From positions 1,034,181 through 1,098,180 of the forward strand of contig RDEW01000013.1 of assembly GCA_011109175.1 (NCBI GenBank): DNA of 64,000 bases. Reading direction: 5' to 3'. The notes below the pieces were generated by a model that was given only the letters and a program-made list of their open reading frames with translations, ran no database searches and was not told the DNA's origin. This stretch comes from Dicyema japonicum. Lineage: Eukaryota; Dicyemida; Rhombozoa; Dicyemidae. A program made the translations under genes and the position numbers. Below, piece by piece: positions 1 to 11,661 of this stretch. Positions within the stretch are counted from its first letter, which is position 1; every line of letters begins with the position of its first letter.

Positions 1-10
1 ATTTTCATAG

Positions 11-692
11 GAGACTATCTACGCTCTGAACTACACCAGGTTATTTACGTACATAACAATAGTACACAGAACTATGCTACAATGTGACATTCTACATTAT
101 GAATAGTGACGAGTCATTATTTAATAAAATCGGGTCTATTTTCATGTTGTATTCTCTGTATCATCGACAACCATCTGAACCGCCAGTTAAGGTTGATTTT
201 TAAATTTATAAAAGATAAGAATAACCACATTAATGTCAAATAATATTATCAATATTATTCCGGAAGCATTAAATAGTGGAGAATGTGACGTCATATATAT
301 TATCAACAAGATGAGACATGAACAATGTTTTATGATGTGTCACACACTCTCTGAGGTTATAGTATTTATTATAAGAGAATTGCTTGGAATCGGCTGACGT
401 TCAAACATATCACAAGGTTGATCAATTATCACGTGCTTTTATTGGACTTGACTACTGTAGTGAGACTGCATTTCAAGTTTGCATAATATTTACCAAGGAA
501 ATTGATAATGTGAACGATAATTATCAACTTGTGAAGGCTAAATTACCAAAGAGCATTCAATTGAGGGATGTTATTGAATCCCCAGTAGAACAACTATCAC
601 AGTTATTTAGTGGCTATATTGTAGAATTAACAATGATTCCATTAAAAAGAGTAATTTGTCAAAGGATAAGGTTTTCTGGGGTTTACCTTTAG
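11..692 (+). CDS. SNAPC1: SNAPC1 (SNAP43)-like snRNA-activating complex subunit, 5' end outside the window
   Basis: SNAPC1 is a subunit of the nuclear complex that binds the proximal element of snRNA promoters and serves Pol II and Pol III. Seen: an acceptor AG at 9-10, then coding blocks separated by GT...AG introns at 84-106, 192-214, 356-377 and 477-497 (23, 23, 22 and 21 nt). Joined, they give one frame resembling the N-terminal SNAPC1 domain, with a block like human VGALYLLYGLYNTQ (here KIGSIFMLYSLYHRQ), then a D..YI..K.R...CF block, and near the end NVNDNYQLVK opposite human NVHDHYQNMK. The last 30 codons (to the stop at 690-692) are not supported by homology and may hide another intron. 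Identity rests on remembered human sequence. The gene lies alone, before a long repeat field. Confidence 0.68.
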
Positions 693-1049
693 TTATTCAA
701 ATTGATTCGTGATGATGGTGACCTTAATATTGGGTTTGTTAGTTCGGATGGTAACTGAGTGTCCTATTACAAGATTTTTAGATTTATAACTTTGTAAAAT
801 ATATTTAAAAAAACTAAAAAATATTTTAAAAAACTTTGTTCCCCGTAATTGTCGGAGTGTTATGTTAGAGAGGAAAATGTTGAGTGTTTTGAAAAAAATC
901 GATCATTGAATTTTCTGGGGAGATTTTGGTGCTTATACCGTGCCTTTCTGTAAGACTCCGTCCATCGTAGTATAGCAGCTTTTGCGCTACAATCTTGGAC
1001 GAAGAAGACGATTTTGAGTCTTTGTATGTTTTCGTTAGTTCTAAGGAGA
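693..1049. other. AT-rich intergenic stretch
   Basis: No coding frame, repeat or RNA gene is recognised between the SNAPC1-like gene and the SINE. A short (TAA)n run at about 1053-1067 is the tail of the SINE that follows. Confidence 0.5.
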
Positions 1050-1385
1050 GATTAATAATAATAATAAAGCCTTTTCACGAGAGCCATAGTATTTTATAGC
1101 TCCGCATAGGCAGGACAAACACTTTATTTAAGTAAAGAACAGTTAATTTTAACTAATCGTAGAACCAAGGAATGATCTTCACTTCTTTTTTTTTCTTTTC
1201 TTGTGTGAGTGTCCTTTCTAGACAAATCCAGTTCCGCAGTGAGTATTCACTGATGACGGCGTCACTCGTCAAACCATTTCTGCATCGTAGATGCGTGGAA
1301 CCTTCCACCAGGTGAACAGCAGCGAGATTCGAACCCGTAGCCTAAGCCACTTAAGGCCGACACATAACCACTAAGCCACCCAGCT
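1050..1385 (-). mobile_element. tRNA-derived SINE, full-length copy 1
   Basis: Read on the minus strand it starts with a tRNA-like head: A-box-like TGGCTTAGTGG and B-box-like GGGTTCGAATC about 35 nt apart, matching Pol III internal promoters. It continues into a body of about 230 bp shared with 21098-21420 and ends in a conserved tail (CCTGCCTATGCGGAGCTA) and a (TTA)n run. The head runs into an adjoining (TAA)n tract. The (TTA)n tail instead of poly(A) suggests use of an RTE- or CR1-like partner's machinery, which is inferred. Confidence 0.75.
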
Positions 1386-1599
1386 TTCGTCAAGAGCATA
1401 CAATTTTGCGTCGAGAGCATACAATGAGGTCGTCAAGAGCATACAATTTTGCAATAGGATGAATTCAAAAAACCCAGAAAGTTGAGAACATATCAGTAGA
1501 TAATGATTGGTGTCCATAAAGGTCACTATTATTGTCGAGTACAATAAGCCGGACATTTAATAATAATAATAATAATAATAAGCCACCAAGGAGAGATTG

Positions 1600-2030
1600 T
1601 CTTTCGAAATTATGTCGACTTCGTTAGCATATATTGCTTTTTCCATCTTTCCTTAGCATAAAGTTCATATTTCACTCATAGCTGTTTACAAATATATTGC
1701 GAGCACTAGAGGGGAAAAAGTATCCTAGATTAGTGGAGAGAGTCTTCAGAATTTGTTCTGAATTTTCTTGAGTATGTTTTGTTGACTCTCACATCAAGCT
1801 CAGTATTGGATTGTAATTTCTAGTGATTCCTATGTTCAAGTACCCCGGTTAGTTAATGACTGTTAATTGTGTCAAAGGCGTTGGATAAGTTCATTAATGG
1901 GTTTATCTGTGGAATATGTTTATGATATTTTTTTAATCTTAACTTCAATGGCTCAGTGACCTTCACTTAGGTTAGGGGTTGCACTCACCAGGTTACAGTT
2001 TCATATTTAGAGGCATTTCTCTTGATGATT
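1600..2030 (-). pseudogene. Decayed LINE reverse transcriptase fragment (copy of 43340-43860)
   Basis: This stretch is a diverged copy of 43340-43860, both on the minus strand. The catalytic box reads IYANEVD here and IYADDVD in the other copy, so the YADD aspartates are lost. Many stops and indels. A short (TAA)n run lies just before it at about 1558-1582. Confidence 0.6.
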
Positions 2031-2535
2031 GAATTAAGGTTCCCTTCTTTCAGTTCGGTTGGGAGTGATCCGAGGAAAAGAGGTGCAAAGCAGAGAAGAC
2101 GCATCCAGGAGTCGAGTATTATCATCGATTAACTTTGAAAGACAGGAGGCAGCTACTGTACGCGCCGAACAGGGAAGAGACTTGCGGGAAGTATAGTTTA
2201 TTAGGTCCAAATCAGTTCATTGTCGTTCGTCCTGGAGTGAGGTTTACCATTTTTAATCGAGGCTCAAAAAGCTGCTCACTACAACCATATTTTTTTAAAA
2301 CATCAAGCAATCTTCGCTTTTCTTATTAATAGTGACTTGACTTGTACATTTTGTACACAAAAACTCTATCTTTAAAATTTTTATATACATAAATGGGGAT
2401 TTACATATACTTCTGGATGGAATTACTTTATAATTCATGTATCATCCAAATTGTAGATATGATCAGGTGAGTATGCCTTAGAAACTTCTTCGAATTCTTA
2501 ATACCGTTTTTAGATTTCAACGAGGTGATTAGTTC

Positions 2536-3540
2536 TTGTGCACAGACCTCTCTCATAAACATTTGCCAGTCTCCAGGAAGCACAATTGGACTTTTTCATT
2601 AATGTCTTTGGACATTACCTTCTGCTCTCAAAACCATACACCGGACACATCTTGTACGGTACATTATGGATTACCTTCAGACAACAATCATTATTCGCAT
2701 CAAAACAGTTCTTCAACACAGTACCTTTATTTCTCGGACAGAAAAAGTCAAACAAAAACTCTCAATGACGAAATATCAAAAATAATTAAAGAGCTGAAGC
2801 CGACTAACATTGCAAACTAGTATCGTCCCTTCCATTTTAGAAATCCGCTCAGACAGTATGGAGAGTAATTAAACAATTCGGCCCAAAATGACATTTAAAC
2901 ACAAAACAGCAGAAGGATCAGCACAGTCTTAACATACTTATGAAATATTACGCCAGTATAAGCCACAAAACTTTCAGGAAAATAGATGGGCCTTCTTTGT
3001 CCTCAATAGACGGAAGAGAATCCAGCCGATCGACTTTATCTCACGCTCAGATGACAGTGAGGGTTTGAAGTGGATGAATTCTTCCCTCTCAAGTGGGCCT
3101 GATTCTATATCTGTTATCTTACTAAAACACCATAGACCCATTGCAATTGATGCAATCACAGTGATTTTCAACAATTCAATAAACATGAATACAATTCTAC
3201 CTATCTGGAAACTGTCCTATATAAGCCCTATCCTTAAGCCTGGGAAGCCTAAGAATAATCCTTCATCATTTCGACAAATCTCTTTACTATGCACTCAAAA
3301 TTATTGGAAAAACTGATTCTTAATTTTAAACCCCGTCTCTTCCATTTTTATCCTCGCTACATGGATTCAAAAGAGGTTATTCAACCTTACACACCTCAAT
3401 ACCCTTCCAACAATTGGCTAAGTCTTCATCAGCAAATATTAATGTTTTGCTCTGTTCAACACAAGCAGATGGATTTGGTCGTCGCAAAAAGACGTTCTCG
3501 TTGGATCAGTTATTCACGACTGTTTGTGTTGTGTTAACAA
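2536..3540 (+). pseudogene. LINE reverse transcriptase N-terminal fragment in composite A
   Basis: Joined in pieces, the product resembles the finger region of LINE reverse transcriptases: GPDSISVILLKHHRPIAI, NSINMNTILPIWKLSYI, PILKPGKP and SFRQISLLC, with the family's fingers-region K-P-G-K and R-x-I-S-L-L. It stops before the catalytic palm: no YADD box is present, and frame shifts split the frame near 2820, 3300 and 3540. The same fragment sits in copies C and D, so it was truncated before the composite spread. Confidence 0.7.
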
Positions 3541-4689
3541 AGATTATAAGCTTGGGGTTAATAAATAAATAGATTGTATCCTGTTCCCACGATCTGAGTA
3601 AGTCGTGTCATTATCAAACAATCGATCGATATCTACAATTATAGAAACCATCACTAATGTAGGAAAGGAAAAAAACTTTTTCCTACGACGGAAGGCATAG
3701 GCTTTCCTGAGACAACTTAAAATCTACATAAAGTCAATTAGGTCAAAACTTGGATTTATGAGTCAAAAATCGTTATACATATAACTAACTGATAAGATGG
3801 TGTTCGAAAAGGAATTCACAGTATAACAAAAGAATCAGTTATACTGTTCAAGGAAACTTTTGTGTTCACAAAATTTTTAAAAACAGTAACGCCACATTTC
3901 TAAGAGCAAAATTCCATGAAATTGACATTATTATTGATATACTGATAAGAGAGTTACTGACAAATTTATTTTGTGATTATTTATGACGTTTTCCTATCAA
4001 ACTCGATATCATAACAAAATCAATTTTTCAGATTATCAGTAGTTTTTTTCGGTTTGTCCAGGAAAAGAAATAGGTTAGTTAGGGATTAGAAAGACTGTGT
4101 TGCTTTTCTATCGGTCTATTATACTTCGACAGGTGGAGAAAGTCAGACAGAATGCTTAGGTGATTTTGAACATTATCTGAGCTATTTGAGTGTTTCTAGC
4201 ATTTGACAGTGAGATCATCATCGTTAAAATAGAAAGAGTTTGTTAGTTATGGACAATACAGAATTAATTCAATAAAGGTTTTCTTTAGTCTTTAAATAAG
4301 TCACTTATTATAATAATTTTCAGGAAGATATTTCAGTGGCACATTTTTGAGATTTAAAAAAAAGGCGGAAATTTTTATCAAATATTTCTGAATTCACAGT
4401 CAAATTTACTTAATCATTAAAGCTTAGTTGAAGTTATCGCGGGGGATTCGTAGATTTTGTATGAGTTTTTCAAACAGGAGAAATAGGGAGTTCAAGCTTT
4501 ATGGAGACATATATAAAATACTCAAGTAAAAATCCTAATTTCCTTAATTTAAATTAAATTGACAGTTAGTCAACACAAAACCCAATTTAATCCCAAAGTG
4601 AATATCGAGAACTAATCAACAGTCCGTATACCAAACCGGGAAAATAACACAAATGATGGAATTACCGTCAAGATCCTCAATTTGAATTC

Positions 4690-5115
4690 TAAGCCCACGC
4701 AGGGATTCTATAATTGTTCAAACAAACAAGCAGCTTTTTCCTCAAAATTTGTTTTTTTTAATTCAATCTCAGATTGGTTCCCATTGATCAAATCACAACT
4801 CCCACATTCATATTTAAATATATATCTCATTATTTAGGGCTTGATTGGAAGAACACCTGCTCCCACAAATAACAATCAAATTTCCTCTACAAGAAGTTGT
4901 AGTCAAATCTAATAAAACTCACAAATTACTTGGTATGAAATGTAATATAGTTTTTGTAAAAAACTACAAAATATCTGATAATAATTCTGGCTTCGCTAGT
5001 ACTTCCATCTAAGTTCATATTTTTAATATTTTAGTACCACAATTATTAATTGCTATTTCATATTATAATAAGAATTGACTTTTAGAAATTAAACGCAGAA
5101 AATCGCAGCGTACAT
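4690..5115 (-). pseudogene. Secreted-protein gene family, broken copy A
   Basis: Starts MYAAIFCVLFLKVNS, a signal-peptide-like N-terminus, then loses the frame. Alignment with the intact member at 63183-63684 shows the same two tiny introns (about 29 and 21 nt) but stops after the SDQAL-like block. Degenerate passenger of composite A, on the strand opposite to its LINE fragment. Confidence 0.6.
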
Positions 5116-5529
5116 TGTTTTATATAATTTTATTATTTTTTGACAAATTTAGGTTCCCATTAAAAAGTTAAAAAATTATAAAAACTTTCCATTTATAGTT
5201 TAATTAAAGTCTATAGACATTATCCCACGTGAGTTCTATTCGAACTGTTATTTACTTCATCTAAGTATTTTTTGTCTTTACCTTCTTCAAATTTTGAATC
5301 TTTACCTTTTTCAATTTTGACCTTCTTCAATTTTGAATTCGAATCTCGCTGCTGTCCACCTGCTATAAAGTTCCACGCATCTACTATGCAGAAAGTTTGA
5401 CGAGTGACGCCGTCATCAGTGGATACTCACTGGCGAGCTGGATTGTTTAGAAAGGACACTCACACAAGAAAAAGAAAAAAAGAAGTGAAGATCATTCCTT
5501 GGTTCTACAATTAGTTAAAATTAACTGTT

Positions 5530-5940
5530 CTTCCAGTAATAATCTGGCAACTAAATAACCACAATTATTCCATTGTCAACATATTCAACGACCTCGGGAT
5601 GTCGGAATAGATAATGGCGGTATTTATCGATCGCATAGCTTACGCTCCCAAGATCGGGTTGTTACTCTAATCCTCGCTGAGGACATTGAACGGAACCTCG
5701 TGCCCCACAACTACGGGAAATACCTCCGATAAATTAAATGATGTTTGAAAATTGAATCAAAAATGTAAATTTCATAAATTTTTCATTGGATATTTAAATA
5801 TATCTATAAATTTTTATAATTCATAAATATATCTATAAATTTTTATAATTCATAAATATATATATAAATTTTAATAATTAAAGAAATTAATTTATTCAAC
5901 GTGAACAAATGTGTCTGTGAACAAACTCAAGAAAAATAAA
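5530..5940. repeat. Inverted-copy repeat shared with 24715-25060
   Basis: About 350-400 bp, matching the reverse complement of 24715-25060 with scattered differences. It has a more GC-rich block of about 150 bp (5580-5730) and an AT-rich end containing a tandem array of about 29 bp (2.8 units, 5795-5878). No coding potential. It adjoins the SINE body of composite A, whereas at 25060 the same sequence lacks the SINE. It is probably a dispersed element or LINE 3' end. Confidence 0.65.
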
Positions 5941-5944
5941 GAAG

Positions 5945-7680
5945 GTCAACATAAAATCTACATAAAGTCAATTAGGTCAAAACTTGGATTTATGATTCAA
6001 AAATCGTTATACATATAACTAACTGATAAGATGGTGTTCGAAAAGGAATTCACAGTATAACAAAAGAATCAGTTATACTGTTTAAGGAAACTTTTGTGTT
6101 CACAAAATTTTTAAAAACAGTAACGCCACATATCTAAGAGCAAAATTCCATGAAATTGACATTATTATTGATATACTGATAAGAGAGTTACTGACAAATT
6201 TATTTTGTGATTATTTATGACGTTTTCCTATCAAACTCGATATCATAACAAAATCAATTTTTCAGATTATCAGTAGTTTTTTTCGGTTTGTCCAGGAAAA
6301 GAAATAGGTTAGTTAGGAATTAGAAAGACTGTGTTGCTTTTCTATCGGTCTATTATATTTCGACAAGTGGAGAAAGTCAGACAGAATGCTTAGGTGATTT
6401 TGAACATTATCTGAGCTATTTGAGTGTTTCTAGCATTTGACAGTGAGATCATCATCGTTAAAATAGATTTGAGTGTTTCTAGCATTTGACAGTGAGATCA
6501 TCATCGTTAAAATGGAAAGAGTTTGTTAGTTATGGACAATACAGAATTAATTCAATAAAGGTTTTCTTTAGTCACTTATTATAATGATTTTCAGGAAGAT
6601 ATTTTGTCGCGAGCGCTACTTCCAACTATGCGCTACCTTAGTCTTTAAATAAGTCACTTATTATAATGATTTTCAGGAAGATATTTCAGTGGCACATTTT
6701 TGAGATTTAAAAAAAGGCGGAAATTTTTATCAAATATTTCTGAATTCACAGTCAAATTTACTTAATCATTAATGCTTAGTTGAAGTTATCGTGGGGGATT
6801 CGCAAATTTTGTATGAGTCCTTCAAACAGGAGAATTGGAGGAGTTCAAGCTTTATGGAGACTTATATAAAATACTCAATTAAAAATCCTAATTTCCTTAA
6901 TTTAAATTAAATTGACAGTTAGTCAACACAAAACCCAATTTAACCCCAAAGTGAATATACGAGAACTAATACCTGGTAAAAAATACCCCAACCGGGAAAA
7001 GAACACAAATGATAGAATTCGCGTTAAAATCCTCCAATTTGAATTTTAAGTTCATGCAGCGATTCTATAATTATTCAAACAAACAACCAGAATTCTACCC
7101 TTTAAAATTCTTTTTGTTAATTCAATATCAATTGGGTTATCATTGATCAACTCAACACTCGTACATTGCATTCTAAATTTATATCTTCTATAATCTTGGG
7201 CTAAATCGGAAGGACACCAGCTCCTAGGAGTAGCAGTAAATTCTCCTCTCCAAGAAGTTGTATTAAAATCTAATAAAACTTACAAATTACTTGGTTTAAA
7301 CTGTAATGTGACAAGATATTTAGTCCTATACATGTCATGTGACATGAAAGGATTATGTCCTCTGAGAATAATTTTGGCATTGGTACTATTACTTCCATCT
7401 AAGTTTATATTTTTTAATATTTTAGTACCACAATTATTAATTTGCATTTCATAATGAAAAGAATTGACTTTTAGAAATAAAACACAGAAAATCGCAGCGT
7501 ACATTGTTTTATATAATTTTATTAGTTTTTGACAAATTTAGGTTAGCCATTAAAAAATTAAAAAAACTTTCCATTTATAGTTTAATTAAAGTCTATAGAC
7601 ATTATACCACGTGAGTTCTATCCGAACTGTTATTTACTTCATCTAAGTATTTTTTGTCTTTACCTTTTTCAAATTTTAAA
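5945..7680 (-). mobile_element. Composite repeat, partial copy B
   Basis: Contains the AT-rich spacer and the secreted-protein gene but lacks both the LINE fragment and the SINE ends. Two private rearrangements are visible: a 52-bp tandem duplication at about 6419-6515, and a second duplication near 6570-6690 that brings in a GC-rich 35-bp stretch (GTCGCGAGCGCTAC...). Its right edge breaks off within the TTTTTCAAATTTT run near 7680. Confidence 0.75.
7052..7504 (-). CDS. Secreted-protein gene family, copy B, nearly open
   Basis: Predicted small exported protein of unknown role. It starts MYAA with h-region IFCVLFL and a likely cleavage after VNS. The minus-strand frame needs a 21-nt intron at 7270-7290. 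A 30-nt intron at 7399-7428 is supported by the other copies, where its length is 28-29 nt. After splicing about 130 codons remain, ending early at a TGA where the homologue at 63183 has TGG. Downstream an in-frame block like VIPSFVLFSRF survives without a stop-free path, so this copy has probably lost its C-terminus. Cysteines at NNC, WCPSD and QCT align with family positions. It may be a pseudogene. Confidence 0.5.
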
Positions 7681-8094
7681 AACTTCAGTGAGATTTTCCA
7701 GAGTCAAGGAATTCCCAGTGCCTGGTCACTGAAGAAGAATCTTTTTCTTGTGTCTACACGAGTGAGAAAGTTTTTACGCTGGCAATTATGGGCGCGATAC
7801 TTGGAATTGATGCGTTCCACTCGGACTTTGGGAACTAAGTAGAACATCTTTCAGATATATTTGGGGTTATTAAAAATACTAAGGGATCCTCGACCGGTTC
7901 ATTTCCGTACAATTACTGTAGAGACAACTGAAGGGATAAGCAAAAAGTCTGTCTTTTCTCAAGAACCTGGATGTCTGGCTACACTCAGAAGCCATGATGA
8001 TTAGATAATATTTTAAATAAAAGAAACTGAGATTATTGATACTTTTCGTAAAAGTTGAACACAAAACAGAGGAAGGCCTCAGGGAGTTGATTCT

Positions 8095-8769
8095 AAGATT
8101 CAGTATAGAAGAGCGCCGTCTTTGGCTTATTGTTAAATATCAAGAAGACCAAAATTATGACTACTGCTAATAATGGAACTAAAAATTGGGAATGAGAAAA
8201 TAGAGAGTTGCGATAATGTTGTCTTTCTGGGATGTCTAATTAATCGGAATGGTGACGGAGGCCTGGAAATCAAGAGGCAAATTGCCATGGGACGAGACAC
8301 CTTCCAGGGAATGAATAGAATTTGGAAAAAAAAGATATTTCCTTAAGGACCAAATGCAGATTAGTTAATGCAATCGTGTTCCCGGTTTTTTTATACGGCG
8401 CAGAATCGTGGACATTGAAAAAGGCGAATAGGCAAAGAATTAATGCTTTTGAGCTGTGGTGCTGGAGGAGGTTATTAAGAATCCCTTGGACCTCCAAAGT
8501 AACAACCATCAATGTACTCAAACGGGTAGAGACTGACATTTCGCTAGAGGGAAGTAAAACACAGATTGGCGTTCTTTGGGCATGTTGTCCGCTCTGATTC
8601 ACTGGAAAGAACCATTATGATTAGCAATATTACTGGCAAGAGAAGACCTGGCCGACCGAGGACTCGGTGGCTATTCACGGTGGAAAACGTCACGGGAATG
8701 CCTATATCAAGGCTACTCCAAATTGCAACGGATCGGGGAGAGTGGAGGAAATTCGTTCATGAGATCTAA
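8095..8769 (+). pseudogene. RTE-like LINE, thumb and C-terminal region
   Basis: Three frames join to the C-terminal third of an endonuclease-reverse transcriptase of the RTE-like group: NVVFLGCLINRNGD; then TKCRLVNAIVFPVFLYGAES and WCWRRLLRIPWTS; then FGHVVRSDSLE, KRRPGRPRTRW and a final TDRGEWRKF. These follow the family order. At least two frame shifts (near 8320 and 8570) break it. The palm is absent, so this is a fragment. Confidence 0.7.
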
Positions 8770-9195
8770 AGGGTCGGACACGACTAAATTGGACAACATA
8801 ACATGTGTGTAGATGTCCCTGCAACTAATGGAACAATACTTCAACAATGACCACCCTTAATGGAAGGCCGAGGGTCACTCTCCCTTGGTTCTCAACAAGG
8901 GTCTTAAGATGATTGGAAAGAATCTAAATGTACAGACGACATAGAAGACATACTGTCGCATCCAGTGGATAGAGAACGTGAAGACGTCTTGTGAAGAGGA
9001 AGCTAAATCGTGTGGCACAATCGCCATATAACATTCATTGGTTCTGATAATGTGCGTTTAATAATAATTAAATTTATAGTTAGGAATCAAAAATATTTTG
9101 GTTTTTTTTAAATAAAAGTTGATAGGAGATATGTGTGAATTATTCATTTTAATTATGTTTGAAATATCATTTTTGAAGCCATTTATTTATGTATT
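8770..9195 (+). other. LINE 3' flank and uncharacterised sequence
   Basis: Begins with what is probably the 3' end of the RTE-like fragment. No further coding or repeat signal recognised. Confidence 0.35.
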
Positions 9196-9199
9196 CGTT

Positions 9200-9345
9200 G
9201 GTCCAATCACGGCTGAGTTCTTGCGAGAACTCGGAAAATTGCTTGCCAGAAAGAAAAGGGATCAACGAGAAGGGTTATGGCTAAGACAAAAGATTGGAAT
9301 GGCCATACTCCGAGGGAACTCGTTCGCAATCCATTATTATTATTA
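9200..9345 (+). pseudogene. Tail of the YLDD/PD-D LINE family
   Basis: Reads VGPITAEFLRELGKLLARKK and WLRQKIGMAILRGNS, nearly the same as the last 50 codons of the element at 56853-58918. Only the C-terminus is left. The R2-like element begins within 80 bp. Confidence 0.75.
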
Positions 9346-9420
9346 ATCCACGCAGCATTTAATAAATTAAATTAAAAATTAAAGGTTAAAATAATTTTAT
9401 AATTTTAATTTATTTATAAT

Positions 9421-11541
9421 ACAACCCAGTCTGCTGCAGATTATCGACCGATAACCTGCATACCAACCCTGTATAAGCTGATGACCAAATTGGTGGCTAA
9501 TGAGGTCAGGAGCTTTGTAGACGCAAATGGGATTCTCTCCGAGAATCAGTTGGGAACTGTGAGCAATTGTCAGGGGGCAAAAGAGCAGGCATTGATCAAC
9601 AAATGCCTTTCTGTGTCTCACGGAAACTCACTTTTGTCTATGTGGGTGGATGTGAAGAAGGCTTACGATTCAGTTGATCATTCTTACCTTGTCGAGTGCC
9701 TACACAGTCTGTGTATGCCTGTGTGGTTCATCAGCTTTGTAGTGGCTGTGATGAATAGGTGGAGTATTCATCTGAACTATAATAGGCACCGGATAGGCGA
9801 GGTAAAACTCAAGAGGGGGATCCTTCAGGGGGATAGCATGTCTCCGCTACTCTTTGTTCTCTGTTTGGAGCCATTGAGTCGCCGCCTCAATGACCGGTTT
9901 GAGCAAATACCAGTTCATTGTGAAGGGGTCTGTTTCAGTACAAATCACCTTCTTTTTATCGATGACTTGAAGATGTATGCTCGAACAGCCGAGGAGCTCT
10001 ACTCCATGGGGGTCTGTGCCAGGGAATTCTTTGAGAGTATAGGGCTAGATTTGAATTATTCAAAGTCTGCGACTAACACGCAAGTATGTAGCGAGTTAGT
10101 AAGAGTCCTAGAGGAACACGAAGGATATAAGTATCTGGGTGTTACCGAATCTCCAAAGTCCCTTATAATGCCTGAGACAAAGCGACAAATTACTGAAGGC
10201 ATCCGTAAAAGAGCAGCGTTATTGTGTAAGACGTCTCTAAATGCAAGGAATTTGTTCCTAGCATTAAATGAGTATGCTGTCTCGCTGCTAAACTACTACA
10301 TAGGTGTTGTGGAGTTTGAGCCCAAAGAGTATGATGAGATGGATGTTATGATCCGTGGAGTACTCAGAGAGAACCATGTCCATGTGTTGGCAGCCAATAA
10401 GGAGAGACTATATTTACCCCGTGATAAATTCGGCCGTGGACTGTGTGGAGTAGTCCAACTAAGTGAGCGTATCCTAATGCGAATGCACGACACCCTGATA
10501 GCTGGGTCAAGTGTGTCTGCTAGGAAGCACGCCATAATAACGACCGAGAAAACACGGGCAACCCACCTAGGCACTATCAGACCTTTTTTGTCTGCTAAGT
10601 ATGGTGTTGATGATGGTGGGCTAGTAAATGTGAAGGCGTTGATCGAATTACAATATAATAATTTGATGGAAAAGATCAACTTAAAAAGCCTTCATAAGGT
10701 CCTCTTCAGAGCATTGGACAACCCACATGTCGACCTTAAGTCGTCGACAATATGGCTAAAATACGGTGACAACTCACCTCGATCGGAGGCGTTGTACACG
10801 TATATGCAAGACCGCAATATTTTTTGGGGTCGATCAACAAATACATGTCCCCACTGTAAGTCAAGGAGCATGTCGGTTGATCATTTAGCCACTCGATGTG
10901 GATCCATGCTCTGCCACGACTATGTGTGGAGGCACAACGAGGTAGTAAGGAGTCTTCATCTTCTACTATGCAATAAGTATGGTATTCGCCACACCAGAAA
11001 GTTGCGGACTCATAAGGTGCAATCTGTAGTAGAGAACACCAGGGTCCAAATTAAGGTAGACAGTGTTATCCGTACCTCGGTGCTAGTCAAGCACAATAAA
11101 CCGGACATTGTGGTACACGATAAGGAGTCTGGCCAAGTCCTTATCATAGAGGTTGGCATCACGTCTCAAGACCGTTTGCAGACTGTGGAGGTGGAGAAAA
11201 AAAGGAAGTATGACTTTCTTGCAAACGAGATGGGGCAGATGCTTGGTTGCAAGGTCCTCGTTATTCCAATAGTAATGACGTGGGAAGGAATTGCAACAAA
11301 GTACCACAAGGGTTATCTGAAGCAGTTGGGGGTAGATAGGAAGCTCCAGGCCTATCTACAGTCCACTGTGTTAAAGCGGACCCTAGAAAGCCTGACACTG
11401 GAGTATAGGAGGCAGAGCCCTGAGATGCCATATGGGCAGAGGGTTCAATTAGACAAGCGCTCTCGGAGTTGTTTCAGCAACCAGAATCGAACCTGCCTGA
11501 GGAGGCTGGCGAACAGGCAGGCGAGGAAGGTTGTTGATTAA
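9421..11541 (+). CDS. R2/NeSL-type non-LTR retrotransposon: reverse transcriptase plus restriction-like endonuclease, 5'-truncated
   Basis: An open frame of about 707 codons (first ATG at 9481, 686 codons), the only long intact retroelement frame here. Order from the ATG: reverse transcriptase palm with VDVKKAYDSVDH at about 56, LQGDSMSPLLF at 116, and FIDDLKMYA at 159 (IDD where YADD is usual); CPHC...H...C zinc finger at 456-475; RHNEVV after it; and a restriction-like endonuclease core KPDIVV...LIIEVGI around 540-560 with downstream K. This domain order defines RLE-type elements, which nick a target and prime reverse transcription on it. The N-terminal DNA-binding fingers and first part of the RT (ADYRPITCIPTLYKL at the edge) are missing or truncated, so it is dead on arrival but young. 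A possible AATAAA lies at 11569. Confidence 0.88.
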   Translation, partial: TTQSAADYRPITCIPTLYKLMTKLVANEVRSFVDANGILSENQLGTVSNCQGAKEQALINKCLSVSHGNSLLSMWVDVKKAYDSVDHSYLVECLHSLCMPVWFISFVVAVMNRWSIHLNYNRHRIGEVKLKRGILQGDSMSPLLFVLCLEPLSRRLNDRFEQIPVHCEGVCFSTNHLLFIDDLKMYARTAEELYSMGVCAREFFESIGLDLNYSKSATNTQVCSELVRVLEEHEGYKYLGVTESPKSLIMPETKRQITEGIRKRAALLCKTSLNARNLFLALNEYAVSLLNYYIGVVEFEPKEYDEMDVMIRGVLRENHVHVLAANKERLYLPRDKFGRGLCGVVQLSERILMRMHDTLIAGSSVSARKHAIITTEKTRATHLGTIRPFLSAKYGVDDGGLVNVKALIELQYNNLMEKINLKSLHKVLFRALDNPHVDLKSSTIWLKYGDNSPRSEALYTYMQDRNIFWGRSTNTCPHCKSRSMSVDHLATRCGSMLCHDYVWRHNEVVRSLHLLLCNKYGIRHTRKLRTHKVQSVVENTRVQIKVDSVIRTSVLVKHNKPDIVVHDKESGQVLIIEVGITSQDRLQTVEVEKKRKYDFLANEMGQMLGCKVLVIPIVMTWEGIATKYHKGYLKQLGVDRKLQAYLQSTVLKRTLESLTLEYRRQSPEMPYGQRVQLDKRSRSCFSNQNRTCLRRLANRQARKVVD

Positions 11542-11661
11542 ATATATTAACTTTTTTATTGTTTGTTAAATAAAGTGGGGATTATATTTTTATAATACAA
11601 TATATTTAAAAATCATTTTCGCCCTAATTATTATAAACAAAATATTACCAGGGAAACTAAT

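Larger units (their letters stand above)
2130..5550 (-). mobile_element. Composite repeat, copy A (inverse orientation)
   Basis: Nearly the reverse complement of 17164-20772 and 30858-34427. From left: a shortened tRNA-like head (about 2145-2180); a LINE reverse transcriptase fragment on the plus strand (2536-3540); an AT-rich spacer; the secreted-protein gene on the minus strand (4690-5115); and a SINE body (5339-5530) starting at the B-box-like TTCGAATCTC. At the right edge it passes into another repeat shared with 24715-25060. Independent indels show that the copies have aged. Confidence 0.8.

Noticed and set aside
10296-10679. Minus-strand frame of 127 codons inside the R2-like ORF
   Set aside because: Shadow of the well-supported plus-strand reverse transcriptase.
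9421-11541. A microsporidian origin suggested by the R2-like element
   Set aside because: Similar RLE elements occur there, but dense tiny introns and genes such as SSDP and a full TRAPPC8 do not fit.
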